From NCBI GenBank assembly GCA_965661055.1, contig CBFICS010000001.1, forward strand, positions 124,001 through 188,000: a stretch of 64,000 nucleotides of DNA. The letters are read 5' to 3'. Every line of letters starts with the position of its first letter. The stretch's first letter is position 1. Origin of the DNA: CBFHSF01 sp965661055 (GTDB lineage Bacteria > Bacteroidota > Bacteroidia > Flavobacteriales > Schleiferiaceae). Under the pieces are notes generated by a model. It was not told the DNA's origin, did not search any database, and saw nothing but the letters and a program-made list of their open reading frames with translations. Positions 37,377 through 44,539 of the stretch are shown here, in pieces. The position numbers were made by a program, and so were the translations under genes.

Positions 37377-39965
37377 TTGGCAGCAGGAGGAAAGGAAACG
37401 CCTTTAATGAGGCAATACAACGAAATTAAAAACAAACACCCCGAAGCTATACTGCTTTTTAGGGTGGGCGATTTCTATGAAACCTTTGGTAAGGATGCCG
37501 TATTGGCGAGTAAAATATTGGGCATTGTTCTTACCAAAAGAGCCAATGGCTCGGCTTCAGAAATAGAATTGGCGGGATTTCCTCATCACAGTTTAGACAC
37601 CTATTTACCCAAGTTGGTCAGAGCGGGTCAGCGCGTGGCTATTTGTGATCAATTAGAAGATCCTAAACTCACCAAGAAGATTGTAAAACGTGGCGTGACG
37701 GAATTGGTTACCCCAGGGATTACCTATTCTGACCAAATTCTCAACGGAAAAACGAATAATTATCGTGCGGCGGTACACGTAAAGAAAGGAAAGGCCGGGG
37801 TTTCGTTTGTCGATGTGTCGACCGGCGAGTTCTATATTGCTCAAGGTAATATTTTGTACATCGATAAACTGCTTCAAAGTTTAGCTCCAAAAGAGCTCCT
37901 CTTTTCTAAACCCAACAAATCTCTTATCGCAGAATCTTTTGTCGGAAGGTGGTATGACTTTGGCTTAGAAGATTGGGTTTTTCAAAATGACTATGCTTAC
38001 GAAAAACTGACCGACCATTTTAAGACGCAGTCTCTCAAAGGATTTGGTATTGAGGACATGGAGATGGCTATTCCGTGTGCCGGAGCTATACTTCACTACC
38101 TTTCTGAAACTCAAAATAACCGAGTTGACCACATTGTGAGTCTATCAAGAATTATTGAAGATGACTTTATGTGGATGGATAGGTTTACACAGCGAAACCT
38201 AGAGATTTTTTACTCTACTTCACCTGATGGAATTAGTCTGCGCGATGTGATTGATGAAACCGCTGGCCCCATGGGGGGTAGGTTGTTGACTAGGTGGTTG
38301 GCTATGCCTTTAAAAGATAAAAAAGCCATTGACCTACGACTTGAAAAAGTAAGGGAATTAAAAGGTCAGTTCACCAAAGCACAACAGCTACAAGACACCA
38401 TAAAAGCTATCTACGACCTCGAAAGGTTGGCGAGTAAGGTGTCTACCGCAAAGGTTAATCCCAGAGAGCTTTTACATATCAGTAGGTCGTTAGAAAAAGT
38501 TCAAGAGGTAGTGGTTAAGATTTCCGGAATGGGATCTGTCTTGGCAGATTTCTCAAAACACTTTCCTGATTTAACTCCCCTAAAAGAGTTGATTGACCAG
38601 TGGATTTTAGAAGAGCCCTCAGCGTTAATCAGCAAGGGAGGGGTGATCGCTCATGGTATTAATGAGGCACTTGATGAGTATAGAGATCTGCTGAAAAACG
38701 GAAAAGACAAACTTAAAAAGGTCCAAGACAGAGAGGCTGAAGAATCAGGTATTCCTTCTTTAAAATTGGCCTATAACAATGTCTTTGGATATTATTTGGA
38801 GGTGAGAAACACTCATAAAGACAAGGTTCCTGCCTCATGGATTCGCAAGCAAACCTTAGTAAATGCTGAGCGATATATTACTGAAGAACTCAAAGAGTGG
38901 GAAAGTAAAATTCTCGGAGCGGAAGAAAAGGCCTTGGCCATTGAGTCGAGCTTGTATCAAGAGCTTCTCTCTAAAATTGTTCCCCACGTTCAAGACCTTC
39001 AAAAATCTGCACGTGCCATTGGTGAGCTAGATGTTTATTGTGGATTTGCCCAACTTGCCAAAAAGAATAAATATGTAGAACCTGAGTTTCACGAAGGATC
39101 AGATTTTATTATTGAATCGGGTAGACATCCGGTGATAGAAAAGGCGCTTCCTGTGGGTACTCCTTATATTCCCAATAGCCTTGAGCTCAATAATGATGAT
39201 CAACAAATCATGATGATTACGGGGCCTAATATGTCTGGTAAATCAGCGCTGTTACGCCAAACGGCACTAATTTCAATCTTAGGACAAATCGGTTCTTACG
39301 TTCCCGCGAAAGCGGCCAAATTACCCATATTAGACAAGGTGTTTGTAAGGGTTGGAGCCTCTGATAACATTAGTCAAGGGGAGTCGACTTTCATGGTTGA
39401 AATGAATGAAACGGCAAGTATTTTAAATAGTTTGTCGCCAAATAGTCTGGTTCTTTTAGATGAAATCGGACGCGGAACAAGCACTTACGACGGGATAAGT
39501 ATTGCTTGGGCAATTGCCGAGTTTTTGTACGAACATCCTACCAAGCCCAAGACGCTTTTTGCGACTCATTATCACGAATTGAATGAAATGGAGAAGCAGT
39601 TTGAGAGAATTGTCAATTATAGTGTAAGTATTAAAGAGTCTGAAAATAAGGTGGTCTTTCTTCGCAAGTTGATCAAGGGCGGTAGTGAGCATAGTTTTGG
39701 AATTCACGTGGCCCAAATGGCAGGAATGCCCGCTTACGTCATTGCAAAGGCTCAAAAGGTTTTAAAAAATCTAGAGAAAAGTCGTGAGACTCCTTCTAAG
39801 GCTACAGACGATGATATGCAGCTGAGCTTCTTTCAGTTAGACGATCCGATTTTAGAAGATATTAAGGAAGACATTGAAGATTTAAACATTGATACCTTAA
39901 CTCCTGTAGAGGCTTTGATGTTTTTGCATGAGATTAAGAAAAAAATAGGGGCAAATTCTAAATAA
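37377..39965 (+). CDS. mutS: DNA mismatch repair protein MutS
   Basis: 862 residues. The mismatch-contacting F-x-E motif is at 33-35 (FYE in VGDFYETFG), and the Walker A GPNMSGKS is at 616-623, followed by DEIGRGTSTYDG (Walker B) and FATHYHEL. The start is TTG at 37377 (MAAGGKETPLMRQYN), which gives the expected N terminus just before the conserved Q-Y; the next ATG would lose only ten residues, so it cannot be excluded. MutS recognises mismatches and recruits MutL (not in view). Confidence 0.95.
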   Translation: MAAGGKETPLMRQYNEIKNKHPEAILLFRVGDFYETFGKDAVLASKILGIVLTKRANGSASEIELAGFPHHSLDTYLPKLVRAGQRVAICDQLEDPKLTKKIVKRGVTELVTPGITYSDQILNGKTNNYRAAVHVKKGKAGVSFVDVSTGEFYIAQGNILYIDKLLQSLAPKELLFSKPNKSLIAESFVGRWYDFGLEDWVFQNDYAYEKLTDHFKTQSLKGFGIEDMEMAIPCAGAILHYLSETQNNRVDHIVSLSRIIEDDFMWMDRFTQRNLEIFYSTSPDGISLRDVIDETAGPMGGRLLTRWLAMPLKDKKAIDLRLEKVRELKGQFTKAQQLQDTIKAIYDLERLASKVSTAKVNPRELLHISRSLEKVQEVVVKISGMGSVLADFSKHFPDLTPLKELIDQWILEEPSALISKGGVIAHGINEALDEYRDLLKNGKDKLKKVQDREAEESGIPSLKLAYNNVFGYYLEVRNTHKDKVPASWIRKQTLVNAERYITEELKEWESKILGAEEKALAIESSLYQELLSKIVPHVQDLQKSARAIGELDVYCGFAQLAKKNKYVEPEFHEGSDFIIESGRHPVIEKALPVGTPYIPNSLELNNDDQQIMMITGPNMSGKSALLRQTALISILGQIGSYVPAKAAKLPILDKVFVRVGASDNISQGESTFMVEMNETASILNSLSPNSLVLLDEIGRGTSTYDGISIAWAIAEFLYEHPTKPKTLFATHYHELNEMEKQFERIVNYSVSIKESENKVVFLRKLIKGGSEHSFGIHVAQMAGMPAYVIAKAQKVLKNLEKSRETPSKATDDDMQLSFFQLDDPILEDIKEDIEDLNIDTLTPVEALMFLHEIKKKIGANSK

Positions 39966-39980
39966 TTTTTTCCGTTTGAG

Positions 39981-40011
39981 TTTGGTAGAATGGAAAAGCC
40001 GCTTATATTTG
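39981..40011 (+). promoter_or_regulatory. tRNA-Gly promoter
   Basis: TTTG (39981-39984), 19-bp spacer, TATATTTG (40004-40011), ending 10 bp before the mature tRNA 5' end. An excellent consensus match. Confidence 0.7.
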
Positions 40012-40021
40012 CACCCGCAAT

Positions 40022-40094
40022 GCGAAAGTAGCTCAGTTGGTAGAGCACAACCTTGCCAAGGTTGGGGTCGCGGGTTCGAATCCCGTCTTTCGCT
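40022..40094 (+). tRNA. tRNA-Gly (anticodon GCC)
   Basis: 73 nt with acceptor stem GCGAAAG/CTTTCGC, discriminator T, D-arm AGCTCAGTTGGTAGAGC, anticodon stem CAACC/GGTTG with loop TTGCCAA (anticodon GCC at 40055-40057), and T-arm GGGTTCGAATCCC. CCA is not encoded. Confidence 0.97.
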
Positions 40095-40106
40095 CAAAAG
40101 AAAGAG

Positions 40107-40129
40107 ACCCTCTTTAGTGAGGGTTTTTT
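40107..40129 (+). terminator. Terminator after tRNA-Gly
   Basis: ACCCTC (40107-40112), 6-nt loop, GAGGGT (40119-40124), then a T-tract. It separates the two tRNA genes, so tRNA-Leu probably has its own promoter. Confidence 0.8.
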
Positions 40130-40160
40130 GTTCTCAAGTTATTGAACCTACAGAAGCCGC

Positions 40161-40244
40161 GCCCGGGTGGTGGAATTGGTAGACACGTTGGACTTAAAAT
40201 CCAATGAACATTAGTTCGTACGGGTTCAAGTCCCGTCCCGGGTA
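40161..40244 (+). tRNA. tRNA-Leu (anticodon TAA)
   Basis: 84 nt, type II with a long variable arm. Acceptor GCCCGGG/CCCGGGT (first pair G-U), discriminator A, anticodon stem TTGGA/TCCAA with loop CTTAAAA (anticodon TAA at 40195-40197), T-arm GGGTTCAAGTCCC. CCA is not encoded. The 3' end touches a long inverted repeat. Confidence 0.96.
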
Positions 40245-40245
40245 C

Positions 40246-40294
40246 AAATTCAGAGAGAGAAACAGAGCGAGAGCGGAGTTTCTCCTCTGAATTT
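40246..40294. repeat. Long GA/CT-rich inverted repeat after tRNA-Leu
   Basis: A 10-bp outer stem AAATTCAGAG / CTCTGAATTT (40246-40255, 40285-40294) and a 6-bp inner stem AGAAAC / GTTTCT (40258-40263, 40278-40283), with a 14-nt GAGCG-rich loop. An imperfect CTCTCA-type pyrimidine tract continues to about 40331 and could pair with the purine-rich left arm instead. It could terminate tRNA-Leu transcription or structure the leader of the next gene. Confidence 0.65.
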
Positions 40295-40351
40295 TCTTCA
40301 CTCTCACTCTCATTCTCGCTCTCTCACTCGCACACCCTAAATTAACCGTCT

Positions 40352-40699
40352 ATGAAATTTGACTTTCAAGATTTAACCGTCTACAAAAAAGCGAAATCAT
40401 TCCATTTAGTGTGTAAGCATATCATTCGGAGTAATAATTTGGACAGATATGTTAACGACCAATTAGGAAGAGCCTCTTTTAGTATAGTGTTAAACATTGC
40501 AGAAGGAAGTGGGAAATTCTCAAGAAGGGATAGAAAAAACTATTTTACTACCTCAAGGGCATCAATTTTTGAATGCATAGCAATACTTGATATATTGTCT
40601 GATGAAAACGAAATTTCTAAGGATGAAGCGGGAGAATTAATGAAAGACGCTGACGAGCTTTCCAGAATGCTTTTTGCACTGATTAAAAATTTAAGTTAA
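40352..40699 (+). CDS. Four-helix bundle protein (S23 / intervening-sequence type)
   Basis: 115 residues, all helical, matching the S23/Avd-like family: FQDLTVYKKAKSF at the start, then LGRASFSIVLNIAEGSGKFSRRDRKNYF and ARASIFECIAILDI-type segments. Members occur in 23S rRNA intervening sequences, with diversity-generating retroelements (Avd) and as free-standing genes of unknown role. There is no reverse transcriptase, variable repeat or rRNA here, so this is the stand-alone kind. It lies right after two tRNA genes and a GA/CT hairpin, in the only accessory-looking part of the window. Confidence 0.85.
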   Translation: MKFDFQDLTVYKKAKSFHLVCKHIIRSNNLDRYVNDQLGRASFSIVLNIAEGSGKFSRRDRKNYFTTSRASIFECIAILDILSDENEISKDEAGELMKDADELSRMLFALIKNLS

Positions 40700-40897
40700 T
40701 CTGGCTTTTCTTAGACTATGTCTGGTCGTGACTCGACCGAATCCACCGAAGGTGGTGAGGTCAATTCCGGGCCTGCTATTCATGATGTTATTCAAACCAA
40801 GCTTGCTTGAGTGAACCTTTGGCCTCAACAGGTGAATTAAACGTATTTTAAAGGGATCTTGCTAAAGTTGAAGTGGTCTTTTCCGTTAGTTTATTCA

Positions 40898-41085
40898 CCC
40901 CGGGGACAGCACCCCTGTCCCCAGAATAAAGTTACTAAATAGGTTGTTACTAGTCGAGTGGTAAATGAGTCCTATCGAAAGAAATCGAACCCAACAAGTG
41001 TATCCGATTGTACAATCCAAAAGATGCCATTTCGATTCAAATGATTTTTACCTTAACCTGGGGAGGGAACAAGTGTTCCCCTTAG
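40898..41085. repeat. Paired-hairpin (REPIN/MITE-like) unit, copy A
   Basis: The left end has a perfect 8-bp stem GGGGACAG / CTGTCCCC (40902-40909, 40915-40922); the right end has GGGAACA / TGTTCCC (41065-41071, 41074-41080) inside CTGGGG...CCCC. The two ends are imperfect inverted repeats of each other (GGGGA ... TCCCCAG). From the left CCCC to the right CCCC it spans 184 bp. The rest of the gene-free stretch 40700-41109 holds nothing else I recognise. Confidence 0.6.
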
Positions 41086-41109
41086 ACATTTACTTTTTAG
41101 TTCTGACTT

Positions 41110-41279
41110 TTATGCTCGCTTACCCTTTTTCCAAGCTCCAGTCTTGTAGTAGGCAAAAGCAATAGCGGCGGCCAAAAGGTTTGAAATGGGGAAAGACCAC
41201 CAAATACCTTCGTAGCCTAAATCAGTTTTTTCAGATAAAATATAGGCTACGGGAAAACTAAAGAAGAACCCCGTTCTTT
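41110..41279 (-). pseudogene. Remnant of a MATE-family efflux transporter (C-terminal end only)
   Basis: On the minus strand the frame reads from about 41279 as ERTGFFFSFPVAYIL, then LGYEGIWWSFPISNLLAAA, AFAYYKTGAWKK and a stop (TAA at 41112-41110). This is the last helix pair of NorM/DinF-type multidrug transporters; everything upstream is missing and replaced by the bestrophin gene, whose 3' end it overlaps by about 22 bp in another frame. No start codon or membrane core remains. Confidence 0.7.
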
Positions 41280-42163
41280 CCCGGAACCATGGGTTTTAGG
41301 TCAACCTCCTCACCAATGAGTTCCCTAAGGTTGATCTCAATCGTTCTAGAGAGCGCAGACATTGGAATATCAGAATCTCTATTGTTGAATGGATCTTGCA
41401 TGTAAAAGGCAATGTTTTCTAGCATAGAAAAACAAAATGAAACCAAAACAGAAATTAGAATCACGAAAGGTCCTGTACTAAAAAGCATCCCATAAGGCAA
41501 CATCAATAAGAAGATAACGATACCCATATGGGTGAATGAGCGATACTGTGTTGGGAAAACCGTGTTGTTGATTCGCTCACATTTCCCCATGTGATCACAA
41601 AGGTTTTTTAAGGTGTGGTCTAATGCCACCATTTGGTAGGTATCAATCTTACCTTCCACTTTGAGTTGATGCAAGACCCTTTCCATCATTTTTAAGATTT
41701 CGTTGGGCTTGTTGTTTTTATTCGATAGGTATTGTACTTCCTCGGGAGTTAAATGATTTTCCAGCTCCTCCAAAGGGTTTTTTCCACGTAATGAGTTTTT
41801 TAACGCCTTGCACCAGGCAATCTGGTAGTGCGTCATTTTTACGGTTTCTGGGGTCGGGTTGTCAGGAGATGTAAATCCCAACAATTGTCTAATTAATGTC
41901 CTACTGTCATTAACGATTCCACCCCAAATTTTTCGGGCTTCCCACCAACGGTCGTAAGAGGCTGCGGTTCTAAAACTCAAGACTAAAGCCACGGCGAATC
42001 CCAATACGGTAGCAATTGACATTTTGATGTCTATGGCAGTGTATTCAAAATAGTGATAGGCAATATAGACAGCGGTAACGTAGGGTGTATACCAAAAGAA
42101 CTGAACTTTATACAGGCTTAATACCTTTGGAATGGAACGAAAACTGCGGGTGTACATAATCAA
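41258..42163 (-). CDS. Bestrophin family (UPF0187) ion channel
   Basis: 301 residues with about four membrane helices; the family core is clear: RTAASYDRWWEARKIWGGIVNDSRTLIRQ and SMLENIAFYMQDPFNNRDSDIPMSALSRTIEINLRE. Bacterial bestrophins form pentameric, usually cation-selective channels. Its end (KPMVPGKNGVLL) overlaps a MATE transporter remnant; length and ending look close to normal, so the channel itself may be intact. The ATG at 42157 is an equally good start. It lies between the two paired-hairpin units. Confidence 0.87.
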   Translation of the reverse strand: MIMYTRSFRSIPKVLSLYKVQFFWYTPYVTAVYIAYHYFEYTAIDIKMSIATVLGFAVALVLSFRTAASYDRWWEARKIWGGIVNDSRTLIRQLLGFTSPDNPTPETVKMTHYQIAWCKALKNSLRGKNPLEELENHLTPEEVQYLSNKNNKPNEILKMMERVLHQLKVEGKIDTYQMVALDHTLKNLCDHMGKCERINNTVFPTQYRSFTHMGIVIFLLMLPYGMLFSTGPFVILISVLVSFCFSMLENIAFYMQDPFNNRDSDIPMSALSRTIEINLRELIGEEVDLKPMVPGKNGVLL

Positions 42164-42239
42164 TAATTAGGAATTGTTCTTGGGGTAATATTACGAAAGG
42201 TTTTGATGGATTAAAAGGATTTTCCAAACATCTAATTCT

Positions 42240-42427
42240 CCCCGGGGCCAGCACCCCTGTCCCCAGGAACAAGTTAGCAATAAGGGTGAAAAACTAAAAG
42301 CTTGGACCACTTACAGTCGAGTATAGTTTTATTGGTAATCTTTACCCGATAATAATCGAATAGTCTTCTGCTAGTACTCTAGTAATTTGTTAACTTGAAC
42401 TGGGGTGGGAATTGAGTTTCCCCGACC
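42240..42427. repeat. Paired-hairpin (REPIN/MITE-like) unit, copy B
   Basis: Same layout as copy A: left hairpin GGGGCCAG / CTGTCCCC (42244-42251, 42257-42264, one mismatch), differing from the copy A left end by a single base over 27; right hairpin GGGAA / TTCCC inside CTGGGG...CCCC (42400-42423). It also spans 184 bp, although the interiors are strongly diverged. It occupies most of the 328-bp gap between bestrophin and acpH; nothing else is recognisable there. Confidence 0.6.
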
Positions 42428-42491
42428 CAAAGATGAAACCGCCTGCAGAAATCGTTTTTAATTTCACCCCTCCAGCAGCCCAATGGAAGCA

Positions 42492-43082
42492 TTAGAATTC
42501 TCTAGTCTCTATTATAGAGGCAACGTGGTTCTTCAACTCAGGAAAAAATATATTGAAATGACTTTGGAAGTCCTCAAAGTGAAGTTTCAAATCTTCCACA
42601 CCGCCTTCCATTTTTGACTTAAAAGAGGCTCGTCGGCTCATGCCTTGAAGAACCCTGTGAATTCCTGAGGGATATTGGTAGTTGTACAGCCAGTCTTGTG
42701 CTTCCATAAAGGGAAGTAATCGCTGTCCGCCTTCCGGAAGGTTTGGGTATTCATCATGCATTAATCGATAGAAATCGTCTACATAAGTTCTCAGGGGAAT
42801 TTCAGAGTGGGCGTCCCATTGCAAGGCTAAAAAGTGATCGTAAAAAATATCTACAAGCACGGCTGAATAATGGCGATACTTGTCCCATATCAATTTTTTT
42901 GATTCCCTAACCATCTCGTGATGGTCGGTGAATTCATCAATGGCAAGGTGTAGTTCTATGCCTTTTTGAAAGTCTTTTGAGTACAACTCTCTGTCTTTGG
43001 GTTTGACCATGTCTGCCAAAAAGTTGCCCAATTGTATTTGTTTGTTTTCTCCCGAAAGGTATATGTGAGCTAAGAAATTCAA
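42492..43082 (-). CDS. acpH: Acyl carrier protein phosphodiesterase (AcpH/DUF479)
   Basis: 196-residue all-helical HD-related hydrolase that removes the phosphopantetheine arm from ACP. Family marks: MNFLAHIYLS start, LGNFLADMVK, HLAIDEFTDHHE (metal-binding H/D) and DIFYDHFLA. It starts inside the stop of the upstream thioesterase gene (4-bp overlap), so both acyl-metabolism genes are likely one unit. Confidence 0.92.
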   Translation of the reverse strand: MNFLAHIYLSGENKQIQLGNFLADMVKPKDRELYSKDFQKGIELHLAIDEFTDHHEMVRESKKLIWDKYRHYSAVLVDIFYDHFLALQWDAHSEIPLRTYVDDFYRLMHDEYPNLPEGGQRLLPFMEAQDWLYNYQYPSGIHRVLQGMSRRASFKSKMEGGVEDLKLHFEDFQSHFNIFFPELKNHVASIIETREF

Positions 43083-43438
43083 AGAGCTAAGTGATGAGGT
43101 GTGGGACTTCCGTTTTTGTCAAGCATAACAAAAACTAGTTTCTCAATGTTTAAAATTTCAACACTCTCTTCTTTGGTTACAGAAACTGAAAACGTAATCG
43201 ATGAGGTACCCACTTGCGTGAGGCTGAGGCTAAGCGTAATGATGTCAGCCTGTTGCGCAGATTCTGTAAAATTAATTTCAGAAATGTACTTGGTTACTAC
43301 ATTTGGGTTTTTCAGGAGTCCGTGGGCAAATATTGCGGCTTCTTCATCAATCCATCGCAAAAGGCTACCTCCAAAAAGACGACCGTGTGGATTTAAGTCC
43401 TCTGGACGAATCCACTTTTGAACCATATGAGTCTTCAT
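43079..43438 (-). CDS. Acyl-CoA thioesterase (hotdog fold, YciA/BFIT type)
   Basis: 119 residues with the single hotdog domain pattern: RPEDLNPHGRLFGGSLLRWIDEEAAIFA (catalytic N/H and the G-G-x-L-x-x-x-D helix), followed by beta strands. It hydrolyses acyl-CoA esters in the cytosol; chain-length preference is not readable. The gene lies downstream of the purS terminator and overlaps acpH. Confidence 0.9.
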   Translation of the reverse strand: MKTHMVQKWIRPEDLNPHGRLFGGSLLRWIDEEAAIFAHGLLKNPNVVTKYISEINFTESAQQADIITLSLSLTQVGTSSITFSVSVTKEESVEILNIEKLVFVMLDKNGSPTPHHLAL

Positions 43439-43451
43439 AAAATAAAGGTAT

Positions 43452-43484
43452 AAAAAAACCCTCCGTGAAATGCGGAGGGTTTTT
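43452..43484. terminator. Intrinsic terminator after purS
   Basis: CCCTCCG (43459-43465), 7-nt loop, CGGAGGG (43473-43479), with A-tract on the left and T-tract on the right. On the minus strand it follows purS. Confidence 0.85.
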
Positions 43485-43504
43485 CTTATTTGTTACATCT
43501 AAAA

Positions 43505-43756
43505 CTACAGTTCAAAAATTTTGAACTCATAGCTTTCCATGATCTGGTTTACTAATACTTTTTTGCAGGCAGTATCCACTTTTTCTTTCGCTGAACCTTC
43601 GTTGTCAGCTTCCACTTCTAAGTGGATGTGTTTACCGATTCTAACTTCGTCTATTTCAGGAAGTCCTACGTTTTTCATGTTGGCACTTACGGTTTTTCCT
43701 TGTGGATCCAACAACGCCTTTAGGGGCATAATATTGATTTCTGCTCTAAACTTCAT
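43505..43756 (-). CDS. purS: Phosphoribosylformylglycinamidine synthase subunit PurS
   Basis: 83-residue PurS family protein: FRAEINIMPLKALLDPQGKTV at the start, LPEIDEVRIGKHIHLEVEA in the centre, C-terminal VNQIMESYEF. PurS forms a complex with PurQ and small PurL in purine synthesis. No purQ or purL is nearby; in organisms with a large, fused PurL a free PurS is unexpected, so the complex partners should be sought elsewhere. It overlaps pssA by 11 bp. Confidence 0.9.
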   Translation of the reverse strand: MKFRAEINIMPLKALLDPQGKTVSANMKNVGLPEIDEVRIGKHIHLEVEADNEGSAKEKVDTACKKVLVNQIMESYEFKIFEL

Positions 43757-44468
43757 GTTTGAAGATTTTAAATATCCATGACATTACAAGGTACAAAAGT
43801 ACAATAAATGGAATACCTAGCACATGAAATGTCAACAATAATATAATGCTAAGAAAAATAAAAATCCATCGGATTTCTTCTCCCTTCCAAGTCAGTTTTT
43901 TGAACTTTAAGGCAAACAGCGGAATTTCTGCTACAAGCAAGAAAGATACGGCAACGGTAAAAAGTAAAAAATACCATGGATTTACAAAGATCATTCCTAA
44001 GAATACGTTCTTTTCATGGGTAATTAAATAGAAGATAGACATGATCAAGAGGGTGTTTGCCGGTGTAGGCATTCCTATAAACCCAGTTGATTGTCTCTCG
44101 TCAATGTTGAATTTTGCCAATCTCATGGCGCTTAATAGGGTGACTAAAAACGCAAGGTATGAGAAGGCACTATATCCCCCGAAAGGGAAATTGCCAAAAG
44201 GAGGAACGATGTCTTGAGCCAAGATAAACAAGGTCATGCCAGGGACAACTCCAAAAGTGACCATGTCTGCCAAAGAGTCTAGCTCTTTGCCCAACGGCCC
44301 AGCTACCTTTAAAATTCGGGCTACCATGCCGTCAAGAAAATCAAAAATAGCGGCTAGTCCTACCAAATACATAGGGGTTAAATAGTCGCCACTTAGCAAC
44401 AAAACAATACTTGCTAATCCGCAAAAAAGATTGCCAAGCGTCAATAAATTAGGAATGTGTTTCTTCAA
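43746..44468 (-). CDS. pssA: CDP-diacylglycerol:serine O-phosphatidyltransferase
   Basis: 240 residues, membrane-embedded, with the CDP-alcohol phosphatidyltransferase signature DG-x2-AR-x8-G-x3-D-x3-D (DGMVARILKVAGPLGKELDSLAD, about residues 46-68) in the first third and further helices. It makes phosphatidylserine, the precursor of phosphatidylethanolamine. Start ATG at 44468 (MKKHIPNLLTLGN) is the standard family start. Confidence 0.93.
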   Translation of the reverse strand: MKKHIPNLLTLGNLFCGLASIVLLLSGDYLTPMYLVGLAAIFDFLDGMVARILKVAGPLGKELDSLADMVTFGVVPGMTLFILAQDIVPPFGNFPFGGYSAFSYLAFLVTLLSAMRLAKFNIDERQSTGFIGMPTPANTLLIMSIFYLITHEKNVFLGMIFVNPWYFLLFTVAVSFLLVAEIPLFALKFKKLTWKGEEIRWIFIFLSIILLLTFHVLGIPFIVLLYLVMSWIFKIFKHEV

Positions 44469-44539
44469 AAGATCAACTTTTATACAATATTACACCATAA
44501 AAATGGTTTTCAATTCCGAAAATAGACATCTTTGCGTTT

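Noticed and set aside
40107..40129. A small RNA between the two tRNA genes
   Set aside because: The hairpin with a T-tract is fully explained as the terminator of tRNA-Gly.
40352..40699. Diversity-generating retroelement, because the four-helix protein resembles Avd
   Set aside because: No reverse transcriptase, template repeat or variable repeat is found within the window.
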